Source: JAPORY01 sp965215385 (GTDB taxonomy: Bacteria; Pseudomonadota; Alphaproteobacteria; Rhodobacterales; Rhodobacteraceae). Taken from it: a stretch of DNA of 64,000 nucleotides. Made by a program: the position numbers and the translations under genes. The stretch covers positions 1,426,001-1,490,000 of the forward strand of contig OZ244059.1 in NCBI GenBank assembly GCA_965215385.1, in the 5' to 3' direction. How positions within the stretch are numbered: the first letter of the stretch is position 1; every line of letters begins with the position of its first letter. Below are positions 27,764 through 37,855 of this stretch, in pieces. Under the pieces are notes generated by a model that saw only the letters and a list, made by a program, of their open reading frames with translations, had not been told where the DNA came from and did not search any database.

Positions 27764-29029
27764 GTGCAGCCAACAAAAGCAATCAAGCTCCTTCGAAATA
27801 TGTTTGCTGCGGCGATAGCGGCGGCCGACCCGATGTCTCGCGTTCCCGAGTTTTTGCCCTCAAACAACGACGAACCTCTCGTCGTCGTTGGTGCGGGCAA
27901 AGCGTCAGCTCGCATGGCGCAAGCCGTCGAAGCGCACTGGCGAGGACCGCTGTCGGGTATCGTTGTTACGCGCTATGGTCACGCGGCAGATTGCGAAAAT
28001 ATCGAAATTCTCCAAGCGGCGCACCCAGTTCCCGATCTAGCGGGGGTCACGGCGACTGAACGAATCTTACAGTTGGTTTCGAATTTGCACGCTACCGATC
28101 AATGCCTGGTTTTGATCTCTGGCGGCGGCTCAGCACTCTTAACCGCCCCCGCACCATTGATAACGCTCGCCGAAAAACAGTGGCTCAACCAAGAACTCCT
28201 CGCGAGTGGTGCCGCGATTCATGAAATTAACTGCGTCCGCAAGCATCTTTCCCGTGTCAAGGGCGGTCGACTCGCAGCGGCCGCCGCTCCAGCAAAGGTT
28301 ATCAGCTTGTTGATTTCGGATGTGCCAGGTGACGATCCGGCTACAATCGCCTCAGGACCAACCGTTGGGGATCCAACGAGCTTGGAAGACGCGCGTGCGG
28401 TTCTTGAACGCTATGAGATCAAGCCAGCCGACTCGATTCGCCGCGCTCTTTGCGACGAGCACAATGAATCTCCTGCGCCCGATGATCCAAAATTCGCATC
28501 GGTCGAAACCCACGTGATCGCCGCACCACAACAGTCTTTGCAAGCCGCAGCCCGCGTCGCAAGCGATCAGGGTGTTACCCCCATGATCCTCGGTGACGCA
28601 ATTGAGGGTGAAGCTCGAGAAATGGGAAGAGTCATGGCTGGAATCGCGCAGCAAGTCCGCCGAAACAATCTGCCGGCGTCCGCGCCATGCGTGCTGATTT
28701 CGGGTGGCGAATCTACCGTCACGATCCAGGGTGACGGTAGCGGCGGCCGCAATGTCGAGTTCCTCCTCAGCCTGACTCAAGAGTTGCGGGCTGCTGCGAA
28801 TATTTATGCGCTTGCCGCAGATACCGATGGCATTGATGGCATTGAAGAAATCGCTGGTGCCGTCAGCGGTCCTGACACGTTATCTCGGGCCCATCAATTA
28901 GGCCTGTCGGCCGCTGCTTATCTCAAGAATAATGACGCCCATACATTTTTTGAGGCCCTAGGAGATCAAGTCATTACCGGCCCTACTCTCACCAACGTCA
29001 ATGATTTTAGGGCAATACTAATCATCTAG
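27764..29029 (+). CDS. Glycerate 2-kinase (MOFRL family)
   Basis: 421 residues, normal length for the GckA/TtuD type. Visible motifs: VVGAGKASARMAQAVEAHW, LISGGGSALLTAPAP, NCVRKHLSRVKGGRLA, LLISDVPGDDPATIASGPTV, GGESTVTIQGDGSGGRNVEF and a C-terminal ADTDGIDG motif. Family reaction: D-glycerate plus ATP to 2-phosphoglycerate. That product is the substrate of the enolase encoded next. GTG start at 27764 after CTAAGGACACCA, nine bases past the ABC ATPase stop, so it is part of the importer operon. This is the strongest hint that the imported solute contains glycerate. Confidence 0.93.
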   Translation: MQPTKAIKLLRNMFAAAIAAADPMSRVPEFLPSNNDEPLVVVGAGKASARMAQAVEAHWRGPLSGIVVTRYGHAADCENIEILQAAHPVPDLAGVTATERILQLVSNLHATDQCLVLISGGGSALLTAPAPLITLAEKQWLNQELLASGAAIHEINCVRKHLSRVKGGRLAAAAAPAKVISLLISDVPGDDPATIASGPTVGDPTSLEDARAVLERYEIKPADSIRRALCDEHNESPAPDDPKFASVETHVIAAPQQSLQAAARVASDQGVTPMILGDAIEGEAREMGRVMAGIAQQVRRNNLPASAPCVLISGGESTVTIQGDGSGGRNVEFLLSLTQELRAAANIYALAADTDGIDGIEEIAGAVSGPDTLSRAHQLGLSAAAYLKNNDAHTFFEALGDQVITGPTLTNVNDFRAILII

Positions 29030-29109
29030 CAACACCGGTGACGGCGTGTCTAGCGTATAACTACACAAGCGGCGTCACTGCTAAACTACCGCAAAAAAGG
29101 TCAACAACG

Positions 29110-30384
29110 ATGACAAGCATCTCAGCTATTCGCGCTCGCGAAATCCTTGATAGTCGCGGCAACCCAACGCTCGAAACCGATGTGGTATTGGAGTCAGGCA
29201 TCGTTGGACGCGCCGCGGTGCCGTCCGGTGCCTCAACTGGTGCCCACGAGGCCGTTGAAAAACGCGATGGCAACAAAGCGCGATTCGGAGGCAAAGGCGT
29301 TGCCGATGCGGTGGCGGTCGTCGAAAACCAAATTGCGCAACGCGTGATTGGGATGGATAGCGCCCGACAACGAGAGATCGACGCCGCTATGATTGATCTC
29401 GACGGCACGCCGAATAAAGCGAACTTGGGTGCCAATGCGATTCTCGGAGTCTCACTGGCGGTAGCCAAGGCCGCCGCCAAACAGGCCAGCTTGCCCCTCT
29501 ATCACTATGTTGGCGGCGTATCTGCGCACATCTTGCCGGTGCCAATGATGAACATCCTGAATGGCGGCCAGCACGCGGACAACCCGATTGATGTCCAAGA
29601 ATTCATGATTATGCCCGTCAGCGCCATAAATTTTCGCGAAGCGGTGCGCATGGGAAGTGAGATTTTTCATGCTCTCAAGGCCGAACTCTTGACCAAGGGG
29701 CATGCCACCGGCGTTGGCGATGAGGGGGGTTTTGCTCCCAATCTTAGTTCCACGCGAGAGGCGCTTGACTTTATTGCCAGTGCCGTAACCTCAGTCGGAC
29801 TCAAACCCGGTGCTGATGTCTATTTGGCGCTTGACTGTGCCGCCACCGAGTATTTCCAAGCGGGTGAGTACCGACTCTTAGGTGAAGCAAAAACGTTATC
29901 ATCAGACCAAAATGTCACCTTCCTGCAAGACCTGGTGAATGATTATCCGATTATTTCCATTGAAGACGGCATGGCAGAAGATGACTGGCAAGGCTGGCAA
30001 GCGCTCACCCACGCAATCGGTGATCAAGTACAACTTGTCGGTGACGACTTGTTTGTAACCAACCCGGAGCGCCTGAAAACAGGAATATCTAGAAAATGTG
30101 CCAACTCTATTCTGGTTAAGGTTAATCAAATTGGAACGCTCTCGGAAACTCTAGAGGCAGTACGGATTGCGCAGTGTGCGAACTACACGGCCGTTATGAG
30201 TCACCGGTCCGGAGAGACGGAGGACACGACGATTGCCGATCTCGCCGTGGCAGTAAACTGTGGTCAAATCAAAACCGGCTCCCTCGCCCGGTCTGATCGA
30301 ACCGCGAAGTACAATCAACTGATCAGAATTGAGGAGCAATTGGGGTCGAGCGCCAGCTTCGCTGGACATTCGGTACTTCGTTGA
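29110..30384 (+). CDS. eno: Enolase
   Basis: 424 residues from ATG 29110 (AAAAAAGG upstream), the usual length. Conserved sites: ILDSRGNPTLETDV, PSGASTGAHEAVE, GDEGGFAPNLSSTREALDF, the metal-binding Asp and Glu in LALDCAATE, SIEDGMAEDDW and VGDDLFVTNPERL, and the SHRSGETEDTTIADLAVA loop. It converts 2-phosphoglycerate to phosphoenolpyruvate. Its place between glycerate 2-kinase and the glycogen genes is unusual and makes functional sense for glycerate use. Whether it is the only enolase of the genome cannot be judged from this window. Confidence 0.96.
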   Translation: MTSISAIRAREILDSRGNPTLETDVVLESGIVGRAAVPSGASTGAHEAVEKRDGNKARFGGKGVADAVAVVENQIAQRVIGMDSARQREIDAAMIDLDGTPNKANLGANAILGVSLAVAKAAAKQASLPLYHYVGGVSAHILPVPMMNILNGGQHADNPIDVQEFMIMPVSAINFREAVRMGSEIFHALKAELLTKGHATGVGDEGGFAPNLSSTREALDFIASAVTSVGLKPGADVYLALDCAATEYFQAGEYRLLGEAKTLSSDQNVTFLQDLVNDYPIISIEDGMAEDDWQGWQALTHAIGDQVQLVGDDLFVTNPERLKTGISRKCANSILVKVNQIGTLSETLEAVRIAQCANYTAVMSHRSGETEDTTIADLAVAVNCGQIKTGSLARSDRTAKYNQLIRIEEQLGSSASFAGHSVLR

Positions 30385-30403
30385 ATGCAACAGGCAGATT
30401 CAA

Positions 30404-32830
30404 ATGGCTCTCGACACCAATGGGGCTCCATCGGCCAATGAACCGAATATGATAGACAGTTCGGAACTCGCTACTGACATTCGTCGTCACCTAACCACGT
30501 CGTTTGGACGCGATACGATCAATGCGACAATTTATGATTGGCGCATGGCATTGTCTTTGGCACTGCGTGACCGAATTACGGCTACGTGGCTGGCGGCATC
30601 AGCCCAAACCCGCAACGCCAAGGCGAAGCGGGTTTATTATCTTTCAATGGAATTTTTAACCGGTCGCTTGATTAAGGATGTCGTTACTAATCTCAGGATT
30701 GAGGGGTCTATCCGACTCGCGCTTGCCGCGCTTGGGCAGGAATATGAAGATCTCATATCTGACGAACCAGACGCGGCGTTGGGAAACGGCGGACTTGGGC
30801 GCCTCGCAGCCTGCCTCATGGATAGCCTAGCGGCGCTCGCGATTCCTGCCATCGGATATGGAATCCGTTATGAGCACGGCTTGTTTGAGCAGCAATTTGA
30901 TGACGGTCGGCAAATTGAGTTGGCGGAGACGTGGCTGGAGAGACGCTACGCTTGGGAATTTGTTCGCCCCGACATCTCCTACCCCATTCATTTCGGGGGT
31001 CATACTGCCACTGTTAATGATCAAGTCCAGTGGCACGCGACCGACACCGTCTATGCTCTTGCCTATGACACGCCAATTATCGGCTGGCGTGCAAAGTGGG
31101 CAAACACGCTAAGATTGTGGGCCGCAAAGCCCGCAAAACCATTCGATTTAACGCACTTTAACAGCGGCGATTTTCTTGCCGCCAGTACTCCAGAAAATTT
31201 GGCACGAACCCTTTCTCGCGTATTGTATCCAGAAGACACCACAGACATTGGCAAAGAATTACGGCTCAAACAAGAATATTTCTTCACCGCTGCATCAATC
31301 CAAGATGTGGTGCGTCGCTGCTTGCTTGAAGGGCACCAACTGGAACAACTTGCGGATTATGCTGCTATTCAACTCAATGACACGCACCCGGCGATTGCGG
31401 GACCAGAACTCACTCGATTGCTAGTAGACTCGCATGGCTTCGCAGTGGACCACGCACTCGAAATCACCAGCGCCTGTCTCGGCTTCACTAATCATACGTT
31501 ACTGCCCGAAGCGCTAGAATGTTGGTCTGTCGACCTGTTCGCACGAATTTTGCCCCGTCACTACGAGATCATTAGTCAGATCCAGTCCATCATCGCAAAG
31601 CACCACAATCGACCGCCAACAATCATTGATAACGGATCGGTGCATATGGGCGAACTTGCCTTCGTCATGGCTCATAAGGTCAACGGCGTATCACAACTCC
31701 ATACCGACCTCGTCAAAAAGACCGTGTTCGCAGACTTGCATCAGGCCTATCCGACAAGAATTATCAACCAAACCAACGGCGTAACTCCAAGACGGTGGCT
31801 CTACGCCTGCAATCCACCTCTACGAACACTGCTCAACGATACCATTGGCGAGACTTGGGTAGAGGACTTGGAGGCATTGGCGCAACTACGCCCCTATGCT
31901 GACAACGACAGCTTTTGCGACGACTTCCAAGCCGCGAAAGCGTTGAACAAACAAAATTTACACCAGTGGTTGCATCGTGAGCATGGCGTTGAACTCGACC
32001 CAACAGCATTTCTTGATGTTCAGATCAAGCGCATCCATGAATACAAACGTCAGCTACTCAATATTCTGGCAACAATTGCGCTTTGGAACGAAATCAAAGA
32101 GCAACCGTCTGGTCGGTGGGTCCCCCGAGTCAAGATCTTTGCCGGTAAGGCCGCGCCTAGCTATACAATGGCCAAACTCATCATTCGGCTGATTCATGAT
32201 GTTGCTAAAACGATAAACGCCGATACGACGACCGCTGAGCTCCTACACATCCTATTTTTGCGTAATTACAACGTATCAATGGCGGAGTTTCTTATTCCCG
32301 CTGCCGACCTATCGGAGCAAATCTCAACCGCTGGCAAGGAGGCATCAGGCACCGGAAATATGAAATTTGCTCTCAATGGTGCCCCAACGATCGGGACCCT
32401 TGATGGTGCTAATGTCGAAATTCGTGATCGTGTGGGCGTCGATAATTTCTTTCTATTTGGCCTGACGGCAACACAGATTGCCGAACGGCGGTTAGAGCCA
32501 AATTACGCGCGCTCGGCTATTCAAGCCAGCCCGCGGCTCCAACGAGTTCTTAACCAGATTGCTACCGGGGTATTTTCCCCCAATGATCACGAGCGTTATC
32601 AGGTTCTAATCAATGCCTTATATGACCATGATCCGTTCTTGGTAACCTGCGACTTCGAAAGTTACTATCAAACGACGCAACAGGTGGAGGTGGCGTATCG
32701 TGATCGCCGGCGCTGGGCGCACATAGCAGTATCAAATACCGCTGGCATGGGTTGGTTTTCGTCTGATCGAACGGTTCAGGGCTACGCCAGCGAAATCTGG
32801 AACGTGCCGTTACTCCAGCAAGTCTCGTAA
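30404..32830 (+). CDS. glgP: Glycogen/maltodextrin phosphorylase
   Basis: About 808 residues from ATG 30404; an upstream extension would overlap the enolase gene and has no family support. Conserved: SMEFLTGRLIKDV, GNGGLGRLAACLMDS, NDTHPAIA, TNGVTPRRWL, IHEYKRQLLN and the PLP-lysine motif EASGTGNMKFALNGA. It releases alpha-glucose-1-phosphate from alpha-1,4-glucan ends. It starts only 19 bases past the enolase stop, so the carbohydrate and glycogen genes probably form one long transcript. First of the glg run. Confidence 0.95.
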   Translation: MALDTNGAPSANEPNMIDSSELATDIRRHLTTSFGRDTINATIYDWRMALSLALRDRITATWLAASAQTRNAKAKRVYYLSMEFLTGRLIKDVVTNLRIEGSIRLALAALGQEYEDLISDEPDAALGNGGLGRLAACLMDSLAALAIPAIGYGIRYEHGLFEQQFDDGRQIELAETWLERRYAWEFVRPDISYPIHFGGHTATVNDQVQWHATDTVYALAYDTPIIGWRAKWANTLRLWAAKPAKPFDLTHFNSGDFLAASTPENLARTLSRVLYPEDTTDIGKELRLKQEYFFTAASIQDVVRRCLLEGHQLEQLADYAAIQLNDTHPAIAGPELTRLLVDSHGFAVDHALEITSACLGFTNHTLLPEALECWSVDLFARILPRHYEIISQIQSIIAKHHNRPPTIIDNGSVHMGELAFVMAHKVNGVSQLHTDLVKKTVFADLHQAYPTRIINQTNGVTPRRWLYACNPPLRTLLNDTIGETWVEDLEALAQLRPYADNDSFCDDFQAAKALNKQNLHQWLHREHGVELDPTAFLDVQIKRIHEYKRQLLNILATIALWNEIKEQPSGRWVPRVKIFAGKAAPSYTMAKLIIRLIHDVAKTINADTTTAELLHILFLRNYNVSMAEFLIPAADLSEQISTAGKEASGTGNMKFALNGAPTIGTLDGANVEIRDRVGVDNFFLFGLTATQIAERRLEPNYARSAIQASPRLQRVLNQIATGVFSPNDHERYQVLINALYDHDPFLVTCDFESYYQTTQQVEVAYRDRRRWAHIAVSNTAGMGWFSSDRTVQGYASEIWNVPLLQQVS

Positions 32831-32855
32831 GCAGCGGTGGAATCGAAAGCGTGCT

Positions 32856-35054
32856 ATGATGGTGCAAACAGAAGAGGTTCAGCAACTTATTTCGGGCCAG
32901 CATTCTAACCCGTTCGCCATTCTCGGCCTTCACGAAGAAGCCGGCCAACAAGTCATTCGCGTATTTCGACCAGACGCCAAGTCGGTTTACGCCGTTGATA
33001 AAGCCGACGGACGGGAAATTTGCGCCTTGAGCACGGTCCCGAATGCCCCCGGCTTGTTTGTCGGAGCACCGTCATCAGCACTATCCAACTTGAGTTATGA
33101 CCTGCACCTGAGTGACGGTAAGAATACCTGGTTTGACAAAGATCCTTACAACTTTGAACCCGTTCTTGGTGAACTTGACGAATACTTCATCAGCGAGGGG
33201 TCTCATAGTGATCTCTGGCGCGCCTTGGGTGCCAACGTGCTAGATCATCAAGGATATCAAGGGACGCACTTTGCGGTCTGGGCACCAAATGCAAAGCGGG
33301 TCTCGGTTGTGGGAGACTTTAATGGTTGGGATGGTCGCCGCCATGTAATGCGAAATCGTGGGCATACGGGAGTTTGGGAGATTTTCCTGCCCGATGTCGG
33401 CGAAGGAGCCGTATATAAGTTTGAACTGTTGGACTGTGACGGCCACCTGCTGCCGCAAAAAGCTGATCCATTTGGATTTGGCGCCGAACATCCGCCTCGA
33501 ACAGCGTCGGTGGTGCGATGCCTAGATCGATTCGTCTGGCGTGACGCCAGCTGGATTGAATCGCGGGGAACGCGTCAACAGATTAATCAGCCGATCTCAA
33601 TTTACGAAGTGCATCTCGGCTCGTGGCGCCGCGTAATAGAGGAAGGCAATCGACCGCTCTCCTATTTGGAACACGCACAGCACCTCGTTGATTATGTTGT
33701 CGATATGGGATTCACCCATCTGGAACTACTGCCGATTTCAGAGTTTCCGTTCGATGGCTCTTGGGGCTATCAGCCCGTCGGGCTCTATGCCCCGACAGTT
33801 CGTTTTGGTACCTTGGATGAATTTCGACAGTTGGTAGCGGCGTGCCATAGCGCTCAAATCGGTCTCATTATCGATTGGGTTCCCGCTCACTTTCCAACCG
33901 ATTCTCACGGGCTCAGCCAGTTTGATGGCACCGCGTTGTATGAACACCAAGATCGCCGTGAGGGGTTCCATCCCGACTGGAATACCCTAGTGTATAATTA
34001 CGGGCGCCGCGAAGTGTCGAACTTTTTGATTGCTAATGCGCTATATTGGATGACCGAACATCACTTGGATGGACTTCGCGTTGATGCAGTCGCTTCGATG
34101 CTCTATCGTGACTATTCGAGAAATCCGGGGGAATGGATTCCCAATAAGGATGGCGGTCGCGAGAATTTAGAAGCAATTTCGTTCTTGGGGCAATTGAATT
34201 CAACCACCTACGGCAAGACAGTTGGAACGATGATGATCGCTGAGGAGTCGACAGCGTTTCCGGCAGTTACCGGCCGAGTTGATCAAGGCGGCCTTGGTTT
34301 TGGTTATAAGTGGAATATGGGCTGGATGAACGACACCTTGGCCTTTATGCAGAAAGCTCCGGTACATCGCACCTTTCACTATAATCAGATGACCTTCGGC
34401 CTCCATTACGCCTTTTCGGAAAATTTCATCCTCCCCATTAGTCATGACGAAGTTGTGCATGGAAAGGGATCAATGATCGCCAAAATGCCCGGCGATTCAA
34501 CCGAAAAATATGCCAATTTACGCGCTTACTACGGTTTTATGTGGGGACATCCCGGTAAGAAACTCTTATTCATGGGATGCGAATTCGCACAGATCTCGGA
34601 ATGGATTCATGAGCTTTCATTAGATTGGCACTTGCTTGACGATGATCGGCATCGCGGCGTACAAACGCTCGTTCGGGATCTCAATCATCTCTATCGCACT
34701 ACGCCCAGTCTGCACCAACGAGACTGCGACGCAACCGGCTTTCTCTGGGTCGAAAACGAGGCGGCTAACGAATCGATCTTGGCCTGGATCCGATATGGAA
34801 ATCGCGGCAGTTCACCGGTACTTGTGGTTTGCAACTTTACGCCAGTGCCGCGTGACAATTGGCGGGTCGGGGTGCCGATCGCCGGTGAGTGGACAGAGAT
34901 ACTCAACACTGATGCTGCCATCTATGGCGGTGGAAATTTGGGAAATTCGGGTCGCGTTCACAGTGAACCCGTACCTCATAAAGGGTTCGAATACTCCTTG
35001 CAGTTAACCCTACCACCGCTATCCGCGGTATTTTTTGTATCAGCACAGCCTTAG
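32856..35054 (+). CDS. glgB: 1,4-alpha-glucan branching enzyme
   Basis: 732 residues, full-length GH13_9 branching enzyme with the N-terminal carbohydrate-binding module pair (HSNPFAILGLHEE, then FAVWAPNAKRVSVVGDFNGW). Catalytic sites: nucleophile Asp in GLRVDAVASMLYRDYSR, acid/base Glu in MMIAEESTAFP, and third Asp in LPISHDEVVHGKGS. It makes alpha-1,6 branch points in glycogen. ATG 32856 is 25 bases past the glgP stop; a second ATG follows at once. Confidence 0.96.
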   Translation: MMVQTEEVQQLISGQHSNPFAILGLHEEAGQQVIRVFRPDAKSVYAVDKADGREICALSTVPNAPGLFVGAPSSALSNLSYDLHLSDGKNTWFDKDPYNFEPVLGELDEYFISEGSHSDLWRALGANVLDHQGYQGTHFAVWAPNAKRVSVVGDFNGWDGRRHVMRNRGHTGVWEIFLPDVGEGAVYKFELLDCDGHLLPQKADPFGFGAEHPPRTASVVRCLDRFVWRDASWIESRGTRQQINQPISIYEVHLGSWRRVIEEGNRPLSYLEHAQHLVDYVVDMGFTHLELLPISEFPFDGSWGYQPVGLYAPTVRFGTLDEFRQLVAACHSAQIGLIIDWVPAHFPTDSHGLSQFDGTALYEHQDRREGFHPDWNTLVYNYGRREVSNFLIANALYWMTEHHLDGLRVDAVASMLYRDYSRNPGEWIPNKDGGRENLEAISFLGQLNSTTYGKTVGTMMIAEESTAFPAVTGRVDQGGLGFGYKWNMGWMNDTLAFMQKAPVHRTFHYNQMTFGLHYAFSENFILPISHDEVVHGKGSMIAKMPGDSTEKYANLRAYYGFMWGHPGKKLLFMGCEFAQISEWIHELSLDWHLLDDDRHRGVQTLVRDLNHLYRTTPSLHQRDCDATGFLWVENEAANESILAWIRYGNRGSSPVLVVCNFTPVPRDNWRVGVPIAGEWTEILNTDAAIYGGGNLGNSGRVHSEPVPHKGFEYSLQLTLPPLSAVFFVSAQP

Positions 35055-35089
35055 CGTAACGCGGCTAAAGCCGGAGGGCAGAAAGAGTC

Positions 35090-36349
35090 ATGAATCGCGA
35101 CGCTCACCGTTTAGCGCAGCAAACAATGGCCTTTGTTCTGGCTGGCGGCCGCGGTAGCCGCCTGTTCGAGCTAACTGATCGGCGCGCCAAGCCAGCCATG
35201 TACTTTGCCGGCAAGAACCGCATCATTGACTTCCCACTGTCCAACGCGGTCAATTCCGGCATGCGCCGCATTGCGGTCGCGACCCAATATAAATCCCATT
35301 CTTTAATCCGTCACTTACAGCGCGGCTGGAGTTTTTTTCGAGCCGAGCGCAATGAGTCGCTCGATATTCTTCCCGCATCGCAACAGTTAAACGACGAGAA
35401 ATGGTATAAAGGGACTGCGGATGCGGTGCTGCAAAATGACGTAATCATTCGCGGATATGGACCAAAATACATGATCATTCTCGCCGGTGATCACATCTAT
35501 AAACAGGATTACGCGCTGATGATCGCCCATCATGTCGATAGTGGGGCGGACATCACCGTCGGCTGCATTGAGGTCCCGCGCAAAGATGCAACCGAACTTG
35601 GGGTCATGCGGATTGATGACAATGACCGAATTCTTGAATTTGTTGAAAAGCCAAAAGACCCGCCGTCGCTTCCAAATCGCAAGAATGTTGCAATGGCAAG
35701 CATGGGAATCTATGTTTTTGCAACCGATTACCTGCTGGACCTGCTATCGACTTTGAACTCTGAACCGGGCTACGGGCATGACTTCGGCGGTGACGTCGTC
35801 CCGAGAGTGGTTGCACAGGGGAAAGCCGTCGCACACTCCTTTCGCCGTTCCTGTATCCGTTCGTCCGCCGAGAGAAAGGCTTATTGGCGTGACGTTGGTA
35901 CCGTGGATGCCTTTTGGCAAGCTAATATCGACTTGACTGATTTTGAGCCGGAACTTGATCTTTATGATCAAGACTGGCCAATCTGGACATATTCGGAACT
36001 AACCGCACCTGCGAAGTTTATTCATGACGAAGACGGTCGTCGGGGGCAGGCGGTATCTTCTATGGTATCTGGTGGCTGTGTTATTTCGGGCTCTAGTCTG
36101 CAGCAATGCTTGTTATTCACGGGGGTCAAAACCCATTCTTTCTCCCATCTCAACGGTGTCGTCGCGCTGCCTTACGCCGAAATTAACCGTAATGCGAACT
36201 TGACGAATACCGTTGTTGATCGCGGCGTAAAAATTCCTCACGGTCTCATCGTTGGTCAAGATCCCGAACTCGATGCTCGCCGCTTTCGCCGAACGGCTAA
36301 TGGAGTCTGTTTGATTACACAGCCGATGATAGACCGTTTAGAGAGCTAG
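35090..36349 (+). CDS. glgC: Glucose-1-phosphate adenylyltransferase
   Basis: 419 residues. N-terminal nucleotidyltransferase loop LAGGRGSRLFELTDRRAKPA, glucose-phosphate site area FVEKPKD, and a left-handed beta-helix C-terminal domain. It makes ADP-glucose from glucose-1-phosphate and ATP, the committed step of glycogen synthesis and normally allosterically controlled. In this cluster it could use glucose-1-phosphate from the GH13_18 phosphorylase without phosphoglucomutase. GGAGGGCAGAAAG precedes ATG 35090. Confidence 0.96.
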   Translation: MNRDAHRLAQQTMAFVLAGGRGSRLFELTDRRAKPAMYFAGKNRIIDFPLSNAVNSGMRRIAVATQYKSHSLIRHLQRGWSFFRAERNESLDILPASQQLNDEKWYKGTADAVLQNDVIIRGYGPKYMIILAGDHIYKQDYALMIAHHVDSGADITVGCIEVPRKDATELGVMRIDDNDRILEFVEKPKDPPSLPNRKNVAMASMGIYVFATDYLLDLLSTLNSEPGYGHDFGGDVVPRVVAQGKAVAHSFRRSCIRSSAERKAYWRDVGTVDAFWQANIDLTDFEPELDLYDQDWPIWTYSELTAPAKFIHDEDGRRGQAVSSMVSGGCVISGSSLQQCLLFTGVKTHSFSHLNGVVALPYAEINRNANLTNTVVDRGVKIPHGLIVGQDPELDARRFRRTANGVCLITQPMIDRLES

Positions 36350-36350
36350 A

Positions 36351-37784
36351 GTGCGGGTTCTTTTCGTCGCCTCTGAGTGTGCGCCATTCGTCAAGACCGG
36401 TGGACTTGCCGACGTTATCGGTTCACTGCCCCTCGCGTTAGCGGCTCAAGGCCATGAGGTCAGAGTCCTGCTGCCCGCCTATCCTGCCTTATCCGAACTT
36501 GCGTCGCAGGCAACGATGCTCGCCCACTGGGACAATTTTTTCGGCGGCCGCGCCGAGATTAAGTCCGTCACCGCCGAGGGGTTGCACCTACTCCTGTTGA
36601 TCGCTCCGCACCTATATGATCGCGCTGGCGGTCCCTACCTCTCGCCAGCGGGCACTGATTGGCCGGATAACTATCGCCGGTTTGCCGCGCTGAGTTTTGC
36701 TGGTGCTGAAATCGGTTCGAGCGGGGTTGGGGATTGGGTACCCAATGTTGTTCACGTTCATGATTGGCCGACCGGCTTATTGCCGGCATATCTTGATCAA
36801 AGGCCAGCGGTCTCACCGCCAGTAGTGATGACCATACATAACATTGCCTATCAGGGTCTTGTTGATCGCCGCCATCTCTCAGAGTTACGGCTCGATAAGC
36901 GTCTATTTACCCCCGATGGACTGGAGTATTATGGAGAGATTAGCTACCTAAAAGCCGGAATTGCCTTCTCGCAAAAAATAACCACAGTGAGCCCAACCTA
37001 CGCCGACGAAATCGTAACGGCGGCTATGGGCTTCGGACTGGAAGGTTTATTGACGGCTCGCCGTGACGATCTCATTGGTATTTTGAATGGGATTGATCTG
37101 AAGTTGTGGAATCCGGAAACTGATACCGCCCTCGTTCGTCGTTACTCGGCTCGTTCCCATCGGCGAAAGCGCGACAACAAGTGCGATATCGAAACGCGAT
37201 TCGAACTACATCCGAGTACAGGGCCGCTTTTTTGCGTGATTAGCCGCCTTACCGAGCAAAAGGGCATCGACCTGTTGCTGACGGCAATACCGCATCTTAT
37301 GGCAGCTGGCGCGAATTTAATCGTCCTCGGATCGGGCGATCAATCAATGGAGCAACAACTACAAGCAGCAGCTGCAGATCATTGTGAGCACATGCGTGTG
37401 GTAATTGGTTTTGATGAAACAATGGCCCATACGTTGCTCGGCGCGAGTGACGCGATACTGATCCCCTCGCGGTTTGAGCCATGCGGATTAACGCAATTGT
37501 ATGGCTTGCGGTACGGCACGATACCGATTGTTGCACGAACTGGCGGTCTTGCCGACACAATAATTGATGCTAATCACGCGAGTCTTTCGGTAGAATGTGC
37601 GACCGGTATTCAGTTTGCGGCCGGCGATAGCACTGCCTTCGAGTGTGCGATCAAGCGCTGCTGCAGGCTGTACGAAAACGCGCCTTTGTGGTCAAAATTG
37701 ATTGACCGCGCAATGCGGCATTCGGTGGGTTGGGATCAATCAGCGGCAGACTATCATCGCATATACACCGACCTGGTGTCGTAG
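36351..37784 (+). CDS. glgA: Glycogen synthase (ADP-glucose)
   Basis: 477 residues of GT5. N-terminal KTGGLADVIGSLPLAL carries the ADP-glucose lysine; the C-terminal GT-B half has ISRLTEQKGIDLLL, IPSRFEPCGLTQLYGLRYGT and RTGGLADTI. It extends alpha-1,4-glucan from ADP-glucose. The GTG start at 36351 lies one base beyond the glgC stop, giving tight coupling of substrate supply and use. Confidence 0.96.
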   Translation: MRVLFVASECAPFVKTGGLADVIGSLPLALAAQGHEVRVLLPAYPALSELASQATMLAHWDNFFGGRAEIKSVTAEGLHLLLLIAPHLYDRAGGPYLSPAGTDWPDNYRRFAALSFAGAEIGSSGVGDWVPNVVHVHDWPTGLLPAYLDQRPAVSPPVVMTIHNIAYQGLVDRRHLSELRLDKRLFTPDGLEYYGEISYLKAGIAFSQKITTVSPTYADEIVTAAMGFGLEGLLTARRDDLIGILNGIDLKLWNPETDTALVRRYSARSHRRKRDNKCDIETRFELHPSTGPLFCVISRLTEQKGIDLLLTAIPHLMAAGANLIVLGSGDQSMEQQLQAAAADHCEHMRVVIGFDETMAHTLLGASDAILIPSRFEPCGLTQLYGLRYGTIPIVARTGGLADTIIDANHASLSVECATGIQFAAGDSTAFECAIKRCCRLYENAPLWSKLIDRAMRHSVGWDQSAADYHRIYTDLVS

Positions 37785-37855
37785 AAAGCCGAATGAATCG
37801 CGGTTTGCGGCCCTTGCGGATGCCCCAGAAGCAATCGGTTTAAGCTCGTGATTGA

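Noticed and set aside
34984..35000. GGGTTCGAATACTCC, resembling a tRNA T-arm
   Set aside because: It lies inside the conserved coding sequence of glgB and has no acceptor or anticodon stems around it.
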